A DNA stretch of 64,000 nucleotides, taken from positions 314,332 through 378,331 of the forward strand of contig MKUH01000019.1 of NCBI GenBank assembly GCA_001897745.1, in the 5' to 3' direction. Below are positions 1-8,057 of this stretch, piece after piece. Both the position numbers and the translations under genes were made by a program. Below the pieces are notes generated by a model. The model made no database searches and was not told where the DNA came from. It saw only the letters and a list, made by a program, of their open reading frames with translations. This stretch comes from Candidatus Accumulibacter sp. 66-26. GTDB taxonomy: Bacteria; Pseudomonadota; Gammaproteobacteria; Burkholderiales; Rhodocyclaceae. Each line of letters opens with the position of its first letter. Position 1 is the stretch's first letter.

Positions 1-998
1 ATCTTCGCCAGCCAGGCGTCGAAGGCGGCCCAGTCGAGGATCGTCGCGTACGCCTGGCGATGCTCGCCGGAATCGTTCACGGCCGGCGCCGCGCCGCTGC
101 CCCCCGCCGGCGCGCCGGCAGACGCCGCTCCGGCATTGTCCGGCTCGCCCTGCGCCTCCTTGAGCCAGGACTTCATCTCGTAGCGCGAGAAGAGTTCGAT
201 CAGACGCTCCCGGTCGACCGCACGCGGCGCGAGATCGGCCAGCGCGAGCGGCAGTTCGAGGTCGCAGCGCACCGTCACCAGCCTGCGGCCGAGCGGCAGG
301 AAGTCGAGCGCGCGGCGCAGGTTCTCGCCGACCACGCCGCCGATCGACGGCGCCGCGGCAATCACGCCGTCCAGCGAGCCGTGCTGCGCCAGCCACTTGA
401 CCGCCGTCTTCGGCCCCACCTTTTCGACGCCGGGCACGTTGTCCACCGCATCGCCGACCAATGTCAGGTAATCGACGATGCGTTCGGGCGGCACGCCGAA
501 CTTGGCGAGCACGCCGGCCTCGTCGAGCGTCTCGTTGCTCATCGTATTCACCAGCCGGACGTGCGGACCGACCAGCTGCGCCAGATCCTTGTCGCCGGTC
601 GAGACCACCACGTCGATGCCCTGCGCCGCCGCCTGCCGCGCCAGCGTGCCGATCACGTCGTCGGCCTCGACGCCGTCCTCGACCAGGATCGGCCAGCCCG
701 ACGCCGCGATCGCCGCGTGCAGCGGCTCGATCTGGCGCACCATGTCGTCCGGCATCGACGGCCGGTTCGCCTTGTACTCGGGATACCAGTCGTCGCGGAA
801 AGTCTTGCCCTTGGCGTCGAAGACGCAAGCCTTGTAGGCCACGTCCTGCGCCTTGAAGTCGCCATCCAGCCGGCGTAGCATGTTCAGCACGCCGTAGATC
901 GCGCCGGTCGGTTCGCCCTGGCTGTTGCGCAGGTCGGGCATGGCGTGGAAGGCGCGGTACAGGTAGGACGATCCGTCGACCAGCAGCAGGATGGGCAT
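1..998 (-). CDS. polA: DNA polymerase I, N-terminal part (cut by window start)
   Basis: About 332 N-terminal residues are visible, starting MPILLLVDGSSYLYRAFHAM, the opening of the 5'-3' exonuclease (FEN-like) domain of Pol I. Further acidic metal-site motifs follow: VFDAKGKTFRDDWYPEYKANR, GVEADDVIGTLA, STGDKDLAQLV and GDAVDNVPGVEKVGPKTA, the last being the helix-hairpin-helix DNA-binding segment. The last visible part is an Ala/Gly-rich linker entering the proofreading domain. The polymerase domain lies outside the window, so a stand-alone exonuclease cannot be fully excluded, but the linker favours full-length PolA. The role is Okazaki-fragment processing and repair synthesis. The ATG at 998 leaves only 28 bp to the divergent LOG gene, so the two must share a compact promoter region. 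Confidence 0.93.
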   Translation of the reverse strand, partial: MPILLLVDGSSYLYRAFHAMPDLRNSQGEPTGAIYGVLNMLRRLDGDFKAQDVAYKACVFDAKGKTFRDDWYPEYKANRPSMPDDMVRQIEPLHAAIAASGWPILVEDGVEADDVIGTLARQAAAQGIDVVVSTGDKDLAQLVGPHVRLVNTMSNETLDEAGVLAKFGVPPERIVDYLTLVGDAVDNVPGVEKVGPKTAVKWLAQHGSLDGVIAAAPSIGGVVGENLRRALDFLPLGRRLVTVRCDLELPLALADLAPRAVDRERLIELFSRYEMKSWLKEAQGEPDNAGAASAGAPAGGSGAAPAVNDSGEHRQAYATILDWAAFDAWLAK

Positions 999-1026
999 AA
1001 TCAATTAGAACAAAGTGAGGGCGACG

Positions 1027-1755
1027 ATGAGCGAAAAAGACAAGCTTCCGCCACTGGCGGATCCCGACAGCACGACGCAAACCTTCTCGGCGCGGGAATC
1101 CTGGCGAATTTTCGGCATTATGGCAGAGTTCGTCGAGGCCACCGAACGCCTCTCCGGCATCCGCCCGGCCGTCTCCGTCTTCGGCAGCGCGCGCACGCGC
1201 GCCGACTCGCCGTACTACATGCTCGCCGAGATGATCGCGCGCCAGCTCTCGGATGCCGGCTTCTCGGTGATCTCCGGCGGCGGCCCCGGCATCATGGAGG
1301 CGGCCAACAAGGGCGCCTTCTTCGGCAAGTCGCCGTCGATCGGCCTCAACATCCAGCTGCCGCACGAGCAGCGCACCAACGCCTACCAGGACATCTCGCA
1401 GAGCTTCCGCCACTTCTTCGCGCGCAAGTTCATGTTCGTCAAGTTCGCCAGCGCCTACGTCGTCCTGCCCGGCGGCTTCGGCACGCTCGACGAACTGCTC
1501 GAGGCGATGACGCTGATCCAGACCGGCAAGAGCCGCAAGATTCCGATCATCCTCGTGCACGAACCGTTCTGGCGCGGCCTGATCGACTGGTTCCGCGAAC
1601 GCCTGGTCGCCGAAAAGATGGTCGAGCCGGCCGACCTCGACCTGATCCAGGTCATCGACAAGCCGGAGGACGTCGTCGCCGCGATCTTCAAGCACTACGA
1701 GACGCGGGGCTTCGCGCCGCTGCCTTTCGAGCGCGAGATGCTGCTCAATCTGTAA
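1027..1755 (+). CDS. LOG-family (TIGR00730) Rossmann-fold protein
   Basis: The 242-residue protein has both signature motifs of the lysine-decarboxylase-like/LOG family: SGGGPGIMEAANKGA near residue 85 and PGGFGTLDELLEAMT near residue 150. Characterised members are cytokinin-type nucleotide 5'-monophosphate phosphoribohydrolases, and some bacterial ones act as nucleotide 5'-monophosphate nucleosidases. The substrate here cannot be read from sequence. I chose the ATG at 1027, preceded by a purine-rich stretch; a GTG at 1015 would add four residues. It is divergent from polA and followed 52 bp later by the DUF2782 gene. Confidence 0.85.
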   Translation: MSEKDKLPPLADPDSTTQTFSARESWRIFGIMAEFVEATERLSGIRPAVSVFGSARTRADSPYYMLAEMIARQLSDAGFSVISGGGPGIMEAANKGAFFGKSPSIGLNIQLPHEQRTNAYQDISQSFRHFFARKFMFVKFASAYVVLPGGFGTLDELLEAMTLIQTGKSRKIPIILVHEPFWRGLIDWFRERLVAEKMVEPADLDLIQVIDKPEDVVAAIFKHYETRGFAPLPFEREMLLNL

Positions 1756-1807
1756 TACAATCAGGACTCAGGACCGATATTCACCGTTGCGCCACCCGGA
1801 ACCCGCC

Positions 1808-2158
1808 ATGCGTCGTCTTTTCCCCCAAGCTGCTGCCCGTCTCGCCCTGCTCGCCCTGGCCCTGCCGGCCATCGCGCTCGCCCAGGGCGACCTGCAGCCC
1901 TTGCCGGCCGTGCCGCCGCCCCCGCCGGAAATGGCCCCCTTCGACGCCGCGCTCGAACCGCAGGTGACGATCAAGAAGCGCGACAACGACACGGTCGAGG
2001 AATTTCGCGTGCAGGGCAAGCTGTACATGATCAAGGTCACGCCGCCGCACGGCGTTCCCTATTACCTGATCGACAACCAGGGCGACGGCAACTTCATGCG
2101 CATGGAAACGATGGACACGCGCACCCGCGTCCCGATGTGGGTGATCGGCACCTTCTGA
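1808..2158 (+). CDS. DUF2782 family exported protein
   Basis: A 116-residue protein starting with a Sec-type signal peptide (MRRLFPQAAARLALLALALPAIALA). A Pro-rich stretch follows, then a small domain containing VTIKKRDNDTVEEFRVQGKLYMIKVTP and PYYLIDNQGDG, which matches the DUF2782 family common upstream of polA or thrB in betaproteobacteria. The function is unknown and it is probably periplasmic. It lies between the LOG gene and homoserine kinase on the same strand and may be co-transcribed with them. Confidence 0.75.
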   Translation: MRRLFPQAAARLALLALALPAIALAQGDLQPLPAVPPPPPEMAPFDAALEPQVTIKKRDNDTVEEFRVQGKLYMIKVTPPHGVPYYLIDNQGDGNFMRMETMDTRTRVPMWVIGTF

Positions 2159-2232
2159 TCGCGCGCCGTCCCGCCGAACCCCAATTCCACACTCACAACT
2201 CTCCCACTCTCCGCCGCCTCGCGGCTGAAGCC

Positions 2233-3207
2233 ATGTCCGTCTTCACACCGGTCAGCGCCGAGCAGCTTGCGGCCTGGCTCAAGCGCTATTCGCTCGGCGC
2301 GCTGCAGGGCTTCGCGGGAATCGCGGAAGGCGTTCAGAACTCGAACTTCTTCCTCGACACCGCGCATGGCCGCTACGTGCTGACGATCTTCGAGCAGCTC
2401 GCGCGCTACGAGCTGCCGTTCTACGTCAACCTCATGGCGCACCTCGCCCGGCACGGCATTCCCTGTCCGGCCCCGGTCGCCGCGCGCGACAACGACTACC
2501 TCGGCGAACTGCTCGGCAAGCCGGCGGTCATCGTCACCCGGCTCGGCGGCCGCTCAGCGCCGCACCCCAGCGTCGCCCAATGCGCGGCGCTCGGCGCCAT
2601 GCTCGCCGAAATGCACCTCGCCGCGCAGTCCTACGGCGGCCGCCAGGCGCATTTGCGCGGCCCCGCCTGGTGCCGCGAAACCGCCGCGCTGGTCCTGCCC
2701 TTCCTCGACGAGGCCGACGCCGCCCTGCTGCGCGAGGAGCTGCGCTACCAGGGACAACACCGGCCGGGCGAACTGCCGCGCGGCGTGATCCACGCCGACC
2801 TCTTCCGCGACAACGTGCTGTTCGATGAGGACGGCGCCGGCACGCGCGTCGGCGGCCTGCTCGATTTCTACTTCGCCGGCGTCGACGACCTCCTGTTCGA
2901 CCTCGCGGTCACCGCCAACGACTGGTGCGCCGCGCCCGACGGCGGCCTCGACCCCGAGCGCACCGAAGCCCTGCTCGCCGCCTACCACGCCACGCGGCCG
3001 CTGACCGCCGGCGAGCGCGCCGCGTGGCCGGCGATGCTGCGCGCCGCCGCCCTGCGCTTCTGGCTGTCGCGCCTGCAGGACATCCACCTGCCGCGCCCGG
3101 GCAGCATGGTCCTGCAACGCGATCCGGACGAATACCGCGCCATCCTGCGCGCGCGCATCGCCGACGCCCACCCGCCCTGGCTTGCCTCGCCCGGACGGGG
3201 ACGCTAG
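2233..3207 (+). CDS. thrB: Homoserine kinase (type II, APH-like fold)
   Basis: The 324-residue protein phosphorylates L-homoserine with ATP in threonine biosynthesis. It belongs to the ThrB-II group, built on the aminoglycoside-phosphotransferase fold rather than the GHMP fold. The N-lobe has FAGIAEGVQNSNFFLDTAHGRYVLTIFE. The catalytic loop is GVIHADLFRDNVLF (about residue 190), followed by LDFYFAGVDDLLFDLA, which carries the metal-binding Asp. The length matches the family's roughly 315-325 aa. The start is the ATG at 2233. Confidence 0.93.
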   Translation: MSVFTPVSAEQLAAWLKRYSLGALQGFAGIAEGVQNSNFFLDTAHGRYVLTIFEQLARYELPFYVNLMAHLARHGIPCPAPVAARDNDYLGELLGKPAVIVTRLGGRSAPHPSVAQCAALGAMLAEMHLAAQSYGGRQAHLRGPAWCRETAALVLPFLDEADAALLREELRYQGQHRPGELPRGVIHADLFRDNVLFDEDGAGTRVGGLLDFYFAGVDDLLFDLAVTANDWCAAPDGGLDPERTEALLAAYHATRPLTAGERAAWPAMLRAAALRFWLSRLQDIHLPRPGSMVLQRDPDEYRAILRARIADAHPPWLASPGRGR

Positions 3208-3252
3208 GATTCCCGGCTCCCCGCCCGCACGCCCACTCCACGCCAAGGCCCC

Positions 3253-3990
3253 ATGGAAACCTTCCCGATCCCCGCCCCCGCCTTCACCGGCGACAGCCGC
3301 AGCGTCTCGGCCGGCAACGCCTTCGAATGGCTGCGCCGGGGCTGGCTCACCTTCATGCTCAATCCGGGCGCCTGGATCGCGATGACGATCATCGTCTTCG
3401 TCATTTATTTCGGGCTGTCGATCGTCCCGCTGCTCGGCCAGCTGGCCGCCAACCTGCTGACGCCGCTGCTCGTCGCCGGCCTGCTCGCCGCCTGCCGCAA
3501 GGCGGAGAACGGCCAGACGCTGGAGATTCCCGACCTCTTCGCCGGCTTCAAGACGAACAGCGGCGAACTCGCCGTCCTCGGCCTGCTCTACATGGCCGGC
3601 ATGCTGGTCATCGTCGCCTTCGTCGCCCTGCTCGGCGGCGGCAGCGTGGCCGGCGGCATGATGCTCGGGCGCCCGGCCGGCTTCGGCATCGCCTTCGGCG
3701 GCATGATGCTCGCGCTGCTGCTCTCGGCGCTGCTCTCGATCCCGCTCGTGATGGCCATGTGGTTCGCCCCGGCGCTCGTCCTGTTCAACAACATGCAGCC
3801 GGTGCCGGCGCTCAAGGCCAGCTTCAACGCCTGCCTCAAGAACCTCCTGCCCTTCCTGATCTACGGCGTCATCACGCTGGTGCTCAGCTTCTTCGCGGCG
3901 CTGCCCCTCGGCCTCGGCTTCCTCGTTCTCGCCCCGGTCCTCGCCGGCTCGCTGCACGCCTCCTACCGCGACATCTTCATCGCCGCCTGA
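3253..3990 (+). CDS. BPSS1780-family membrane protein (copy 1)
   Basis: A 245-residue polytopic inner-membrane protein with a short cytosolic N-terminus (ending EWLRRGWLTFMLNPGAW) and about five to six hydrophobic segments. The closing motif LAPVLAGSLHASYRDIFI is typical of the BPSS1780 family found in Burkholderiales, Rhodocyclales and Neisseriales. The function is unknown. The next gene is a paralogue with the same ending (APTLFASFYVSYRDVFV), so the pair arose by tandem duplication. Confidence 0.75.
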   Translation: METFPIPAPAFTGDSRSVSAGNAFEWLRRGWLTFMLNPGAWIAMTIIVFVIYFGLSIVPLLGQLAANLLTPLLVAGLLAACRKAENGQTLEIPDLFAGFKTNSGELAVLGLLYMAGMLVIVAFVALLGGGSVAGGMMLGRPAGFGIAFGGMMLALLLSALLSIPLVMAMWFAPALVLFNNMQPVPALKASFNACLKNLLPFLIYGVITLVLSFFAALPLGLGFLVLAPVLAGSLHASYRDIFIAA

Positions 3991-4006
3991 CCTTCCCTAG
4001 CCCGCC

Positions 4007-4783
4007 ATGCAAGCCCTGACCCTTCCCACCAAACGCGGCTGGCGCTGGCTCGCCGACGGCTTCCGCATCTTCCGCAAAAGTCCGCTGCTGCTCGGCGTCA
4101 TCGTCGTCGGCTACTGGTTCCTGATGGCCGTCGTCAATGCCATCCCGCTGCTCGGGCCGATCGTCGCCACGCTCTGCATCCCGGCCTTCTCGGTCAGCCT
4201 GATGAACGTCTGCCGCGATGTCGAGCACGAGCGAGCGATCGCCCCGCTGCACCTGTTCTCGGGCTTCCGGAGCAACCTGCGGCCGCTGCTCGCGCTCGGC
4301 GCCCTCTACCTCGGCGGCGTGCTCGCCATTCTCGGCGTCTCCGCGCTGGCCGACGGCGGCGCGCTGATGCAGATGATGATCAGCGGCAAGCCGCCGGGCG
4401 AGGAGCTGCTCGCCGGCGGCAACTTCCTCGTCGCGACGCAGATCGCGCTGCTCCTCCTGACGCCGCTGATGATGGCCTACTGGTATGCGCCGGTGCTCGC
4501 CGCCTGGCACGACCTGCCGGTCGGCAAGGCGCTCTTCTTCAGTTTCATCGCCTGCCTGCGCAATTGGCGCGCCTTCTTCGCCTACGCCGTCGCGCTGATG
4601 GTCTTCGGCGCCCTCCTGCCGGGCCTCGCGCTCGGCCTGCTGGCATCGCTCATGCCGCAGAGCGCCAGTTTCTTCACCGCGCTGTTCTTCATGCCGCTGC
4701 TCCTCGTCCTGGCGCCGACGCTGTTCGCGAGCTTCTACGTGAGCTACCGCGACGTTTTCGTCACCATCCAGGACGAAGCCTGA
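4007..4783 (+). CDS. BPSS1780-family membrane protein (copy 2)
   Basis: The 258-residue paralogue of the preceding gene. It starts RGWRWLADGFRIFRKSPLLLGVIVVGYWFLM and ends FASFYVSYRDVFVTIQDEA, with about six predicted membrane spans. The 16-bp gap to copy 1 and the single base between its TGA and the GTG start of nadD indicate one transcript. Only family membership can be stated; no transport or enzymatic motif is visible. Confidence 0.75.
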   Translation: MQALTLPTKRGWRWLADGFRIFRKSPLLLGVIVVGYWFLMAVVNAIPLLGPIVATLCIPAFSVSLMNVCRDVEHERAIAPLHLFSGFRSNLRPLLALGALYLGGVLAILGVSALADGGALMQMMISGKPPGEELLAGGNFLVATQIALLLLTPLMMAYWYAPVLAAWHDLPVGKALFFSFIACLRNWRAFFAYAVALMVFGALLPGLALGLLASLMPQSASFFTALFFMPLLLVLAPTLFASFYVSYRDVFVTIQDEA

Positions 4784-4784
4784 G

Positions 4785-5474
4785 GTGGCATCCTCCGTGC
4801 CGCCCGGGGCGCCGCTCGGACTGTTCGGCGGCACCTTCGACCCGGTCCACCTCGGCCACCTGCGCCTCGCCGAGGAAGCCGCCGACAGCCTCGGGCTGGA
4901 CTCGGTGCGCTGGATTCCGGCCGGCCAGCCGGCGCACCGCGCGCATACCGACAAGGCGCCGCAGGTGACCGCCGCGCAGCGCCTGGAGATGGTCCGCCTG
5001 GCGATCGCCGGCAACCCGCGCTTCACGCTCGACGCGGCCGAGGTCGACGCCGCGGTACCCAGCTACACGGTACCGACGCTGGAGCGCCTGCGCGCCGACC
5101 CGGCCATCGGCGCCGCGCGCCCGCTGGTGCTGCTGCTCGGCGCCGACGCTTTCGCCGGCCTGCCCGGCTGGCACCGCTGGGAAGCGCTGCTCGACCTTGC
5201 CCACATCGCCGTCGCGCACCGCCCCGGCTTTCCGATCGACGCGGCCAGCCTGCCGCCGGCGCTGGCCGCCCTCTATCGCGCGCGGCGGGCGGAATCGCCG
5301 GCCGCGCTCGGCGCAGCGCCGGCCGGCGCCATCGTCACCTTCGCCATGACCCAGCTCGCCATTTCGGCGACGCAGATCCGCGCGCTACTCGCCAACGGCC
5401 GCAGCCCCCGCTATTTGCTGCCCGACGCGGTTATCGCTTATATTCAAAAACAGCTTCTCTACTCCCCACGCTAG
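4785..5474 (+). CDS. nadD: Nicotinate-nucleotide adenylyltransferase
   Basis: The 229-residue enzyme makes nicotinic acid adenine dinucleotide from NaMN and ATP in NAD biosynthesis. The N-terminal GLFGGTFDPVHLGHLRLAEEA is the nucleotidyltransferase (T/H)xGH region. RWIPAGQPAHR and LLLGADAFAGLPGWHRWEALL are NadD-specific, and the C-terminal ISATQIRALLANGRSPRYLLPDAVIAYI is the ISxTxIR motif. It starts with GTG at 4785, one base after the preceding stop. It leads the conserved nadD-rsfS-rlmH-maf cluster. Confidence 0.96.
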   Translation: MASSVPPGAPLGLFGGTFDPVHLGHLRLAEEAADSLGLDSVRWIPAGQPAHRAHTDKAPQVTAAQRLEMVRLAIAGNPRFTLDAAEVDAAVPSYTVPTLERLRADPAIGAARPLVLLLGADAFAGLPGWHRWEALLDLAHIAVAHRPGFPIDAASLPPALAALYRARRAESPAALGAAPAGAIVTFAMTQLAISATQIRALLANGRSPRYLLPDAVIAYIQKQLLYSPR

Positions 5475-5488
5475 AACCCCCGACACCG

Positions 5489-5881
5489 ATGGATCTAAAA
5501 AAACTCCAGAAACTCGTCGTCGACGCGCTCGAAGACATCAAGGGCCGCGACATCGAGGTCATCGACACCACCAAGCTCACGCCCCTCTTCGAACGCGTGA
5601 TCGTCGCCAGCGGCGACTCCAACCGGCAGGTCAAGTCGCTCGCGCAGAACGTGCAGGACAAGGTGCGCGAAGCCGGCGGCGAAGTCCTGTCGAGCGAAGG
5701 CGAGGAAAACGGCGAATGGGTGCTGGTCGACCTCGGCGGCATCGTCGTGCACGTCATGCAGCCGACCGTCCGCGCGTATTACAACCTTGAGGAGCTGTGG
5801 GGCGGCCAAGGCCCGGCCCGCGTGCGCAAGGCGACGGCGAGCGACGAAGCCGCCGGCAAGGCGCCCGCCGCCAGCGCATGA
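5489..5881 (+). CDS. rsfS: Ribosomal silencing factor RsfS
   Basis: The 130-residue RsfS/YbeB/Iojap protein binds uL14 on the large subunit and blocks subunit joining under nutrient limitation. Visible signatures are VDALEDIKGRDIEVIDTTKLTPLFERVIVASGDSNRQVKSLAQNV and GEENGEWVLVDLGGIVVHVMQPTVRAYYNLEELWG. A nonconserved Ala-rich tail follows. It lies 14 bp downstream of nadD, and its stop overlaps the rlmH start (ATGA). Confidence 0.95.
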   Translation: MDLKKLQKLVVDALEDIKGRDIEVIDTTKLTPLFERVIVASGDSNRQVKSLAQNVQDKVREAGGEVLSSEGEENGEWVLVDLGGIVVHVMQPTVRAYYNLEELWGGQGPARVRKATASDEAAGKAPAASA

Positions 5882-6348
5882 GGCTGGGCATCCTCGCCGT
5901 CGGCCACAAGCTGCCGGACTGGGTGGCGGCGGGCTGCGCCGAGTACGTCAAGCGCATGCCGCGCGAACTGCCGCTCGCCGTCACCGAAATCAAGCCCGAG
6001 CCGCGCGGCTCGAAAACCCGCGAACAGCTGCTGGCCGCCGAGAAGACCCGGCTCGACGCCGCGCTGCAGGGCTATAGCCGCATCGTCGTGCTCGACGAGC
6101 GCGGCGCCGACCTGACCACACTGAAACTCGCCGGCCGCCTCGAAGCCTGGATGCGCGAGGGCGGCGACACCGCCTTCGTGATCGGCGGCGCCGACGGCAT
6201 CGACGAAGCGCTCAAGCAGCGCGCCGACGACTGCATCCGCCTGTCCAGCCTGACGCTACCGCACGCCATGGCGCGCCTGATCCTCTGCGAACAGCTCTAT
6301 CGCGCGGTCAGCGTCGTCAAGAACCACCCCTATCACCGCGAGGGATGA
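5878..6348 (+). CDS. rlmH: 23S rRNA (pseudouridine-1915-N3) methyltransferase
   Basis: The 156-residue SPOUT-family enzyme methylates pseudouridine 1915 in helix 69 of 23S rRNA. The length matches E. coli RlmH (155 aa). Motifs include the N-terminal LGILAVGHKLPDWVAAGCAEYVKRMP, the cofactor knot FVIGGADGID, and LSSLTLPHAMARLILCEQLYRAVSVVKNHPYHREG at the C-terminus. Upstream in-frame sequence exists, but the ATG at 5878, overlapping the rsfS stop, gives the family's normal length. Confidence 0.96.
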   Translation: MRLGILAVGHKLPDWVAAGCAEYVKRMPRELPLAVTEIKPEPRGSKTREQLLAAEKTRLDAALQGYSRIVVLDERGADLTTLKLAGRLEAWMREGGDTAFVIGGADGIDEALKQRADDCIRLSSLTLPHAMARLILCEQLYRAVSVVKNHPYHREG

Positions 6349-6971
6349 TGCAGCTCAACCCCGATCACCCGCGCATCCACCTCGCGTCGCGCAGCCCGCG
6401 CCGGCGCGAGCTGCTGACCCAGATCGGCGTGCATTTCGACACCATCGCCTTCCGCAGCGCGCCGCGCGAGGACGCCGAGATCGACGAGAGCGCCTTCGCC
6501 GACGAAGACCCGGTCGCCTACGTGCGCCGCGTCGCGCGCGCCAAGGCCGAACACGGCTGGCGCATCGTCGGCTGGCGGCGCCTGCTCGCGCACCCGGTGC
6601 TGGCCGCCGACACGACGCTCGAATTCGCCGGTGAAATCATCGGCAAGCCGGCCGACGAGGACGACGCCGTGCGCATCCTGCGCCAGCTCTCGGGCCACAC
6701 GCACCGCGTCCTGACCGCGGTCGCCGTCTGCTGCGACGGGCGCCTCGAAGAAGCGCTGTCGGTCAGCGAGGTGCGCTTCCGCGCGCTCGACGACGCCGAG
6801 ATCCGGCGCTACGTGGCGAGCGGCGAGCCGATGGACAAAGCCGGCGCCTACGGCATCCAGGGCCGCGCCGGCATGTTCGTCGAACACCTCGCCGGCAGCT
6901 ACACCGGCGTCATGGGCCTGCCGCTGTTCGAGACGGCGCAGCTGCTGCGGCGCTTCAACTACCCGCTGTAA
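6345..6971 (+). CDS. maf: Maf-family nucleoside triphosphate pyrophosphatase
   Basis: The 208-residue Maf/YhdE-like enzyme hydrolyses non-canonical or modified NTPs. It has the family's opening IHLASRSPRRRELLTQIG and conserved PVLAADTTLEFAGEIIGKPADEDDA. The second half has DKAGAYGIQGRAGMFVEHLAGSYTGVMGLPLFET. The start overlaps the rlmH stop (ATG at 6345 or 6348). Its 3' end overlaps the convergent glycosyltransferase gene by 17 bp. In many proteobacteria maf is next to rng; here a reverse-strand pair separates them. Confidence 0.92.
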   Translation: MMQLNPDHPRIHLASRSPRRRELLTQIGVHFDTIAFRSAPREDAEIDESAFADEDPVAYVRRVARAKAEHGWRIVGWRRLLAHPVLAADTTLEFAGEIIGKPADEDDAVRILRQLSGHTHRVLTAVAVCCDGRLEEALSVSEVRFRALDDAEIRRYVASGEPMDKAGAYGIQGRAGMFVEHLAGSYTGVMGLPLFETAQLLRRFNYPL

Positions 6972-8052
6972 GCCAGGGCAGCAGCGCCGCGGCCGCCTGC
7001 TCGGCGCCGACCGGCAGCGGACGCATCGGCGCCGGCTGCCGCCACAGCCCGGCCAGCGCCGGACCGAGGTCGCCGGTCTCCAGCTGCGCCTCGCTCACCT
7101 CCGCACAACGCCCGTTCGCCGCCAGCCAGTCGATCAGGCAGTCCTGCTCCGGCCAGTCGTGCCGCCGCACGTAGAGCAGGGGCGCGCCGTTGCAGGCGGC
7201 CTCGGCGAAGGTGCCGTAGCCCGGCTTGGTGAGCACGGCGTCGACCGCGCGGAGCAGGTCGGGGAAGGCGTAGCCGAGCGGTTCGAAGGCCGCCACGCCG
7301 GGGCGCTCGCACTGCCAGGCCTGCGGCACCAGCCAGCGCACGCCGGGCAGCGCCGGCCAGGCCTCGATCGGCAGGCGTTTGGCGAAACCGCCGAAGGCGA
7401 TCAGCAGCAGCCGCTCGTCTTCGGCACAGCCGAGGCGCGCGCGCAGCGCCGCCCGGCAATCGGCGCCGAGCGCGGCGACCGGGCCGAGCGGCCGCACCCG
7501 CGCCAGATCGCGCATCGGCATGCCCGGCGTCAGGCGCAGGAAGCGCTCGGCGGCGTCGTAGGCGGCCAGGATCTGGCGGTGGATGGTCGCCGCCCAGTCC
7601 TCGCCGGCGAAGTAGTGGGCGAAGAGGTCGGCCCAGTTCAGCGAACTCAGCGCGACCGCCGGGATGCCGGCGCGCGCCGCGCCGGCGAGCGGCAGATAGG
7701 CGACGTCGGTGAGCACCAGATCGGGCGCCAGCGTCGCCAGCCGGCGCGCTTCTTCTTCGACGCGCGCGTCCCACTGCGCGTGCTGCGCGCGATAGGCGGC
7801 GGCGGACGCGGCGCGGTCGATGCTGACCGCGTCGCGCATCGCGTAGCCGAAGTCGCTGCGCCCCGGCAGATGGTCGAAGCCGGCCGGCAGGCGTTCGCGC
7901 AGCTTCGCCTCCGGCAGCGCGCAACGCACGCTCAGGCGCAATTCCGGCAGCCGCGCACGCAATGCGTGCAGGACCGGCGCCACCTGCGCCAGATGCCCGA
8001 AGCCGTGCGCGGTGATGTCGACGAACAGGTGGGGAGGGCGCCCGTCCGCCAT
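6955..8052 (-). CDS. Putative glycosyltransferase (GT-B fold, MurG-like)
   Basis: A 365-residue protein beginning MADGRPPHLFVDITAHGFGHLAQVAPVLHALR, the glycine-containing N-terminal loop seen in GT-B transferases such as MurG. It has a C-terminal nucleotide-sugar-type segment: LLRAVDAVLTKPGYGTFAEAACNGAPLLYVRR. The donor and acceptor are unknown. I start it at the ATG at 8052, just after the trhP stop at 8058, so it reads as the second gene of a two-gene unit. An in-frame upstream start at 8145 would overlap trhP heavily and add an Arg-rich leader. Confidence 0.7.
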   Translation of the reverse strand: MADGRPPHLFVDITAHGFGHLAQVAPVLHALRARLPELRLSVRCALPEAKLRERLPAGFDHLPGRSDFGYAMRDAVSIDRAASAAAYRAQHAQWDARVEEEARRLATLAPDLVLTDVAYLPLAGAARAGIPAVALSSLNWADLFAHYFAGEDWAATIHRQILAAYDAAERFLRLTPGMPMRDLARVRPLGPVAALGADCRAALRARLGCAEDERLLLIAFGGFAKRLPIEAWPALPGVRWLVPQAWQCERPGVAAFEPLGYAFPDLLRAVDAVLTKPGYGTFAEAACNGAPLLYVRRHDWPEQDCLIDWLAANGRCAEVSEAQLETGDLGPALAGLWRQPAPMRPLPVGAEQAAAALLPWLTAGS

Positions 8053-8057
8053 GCGCT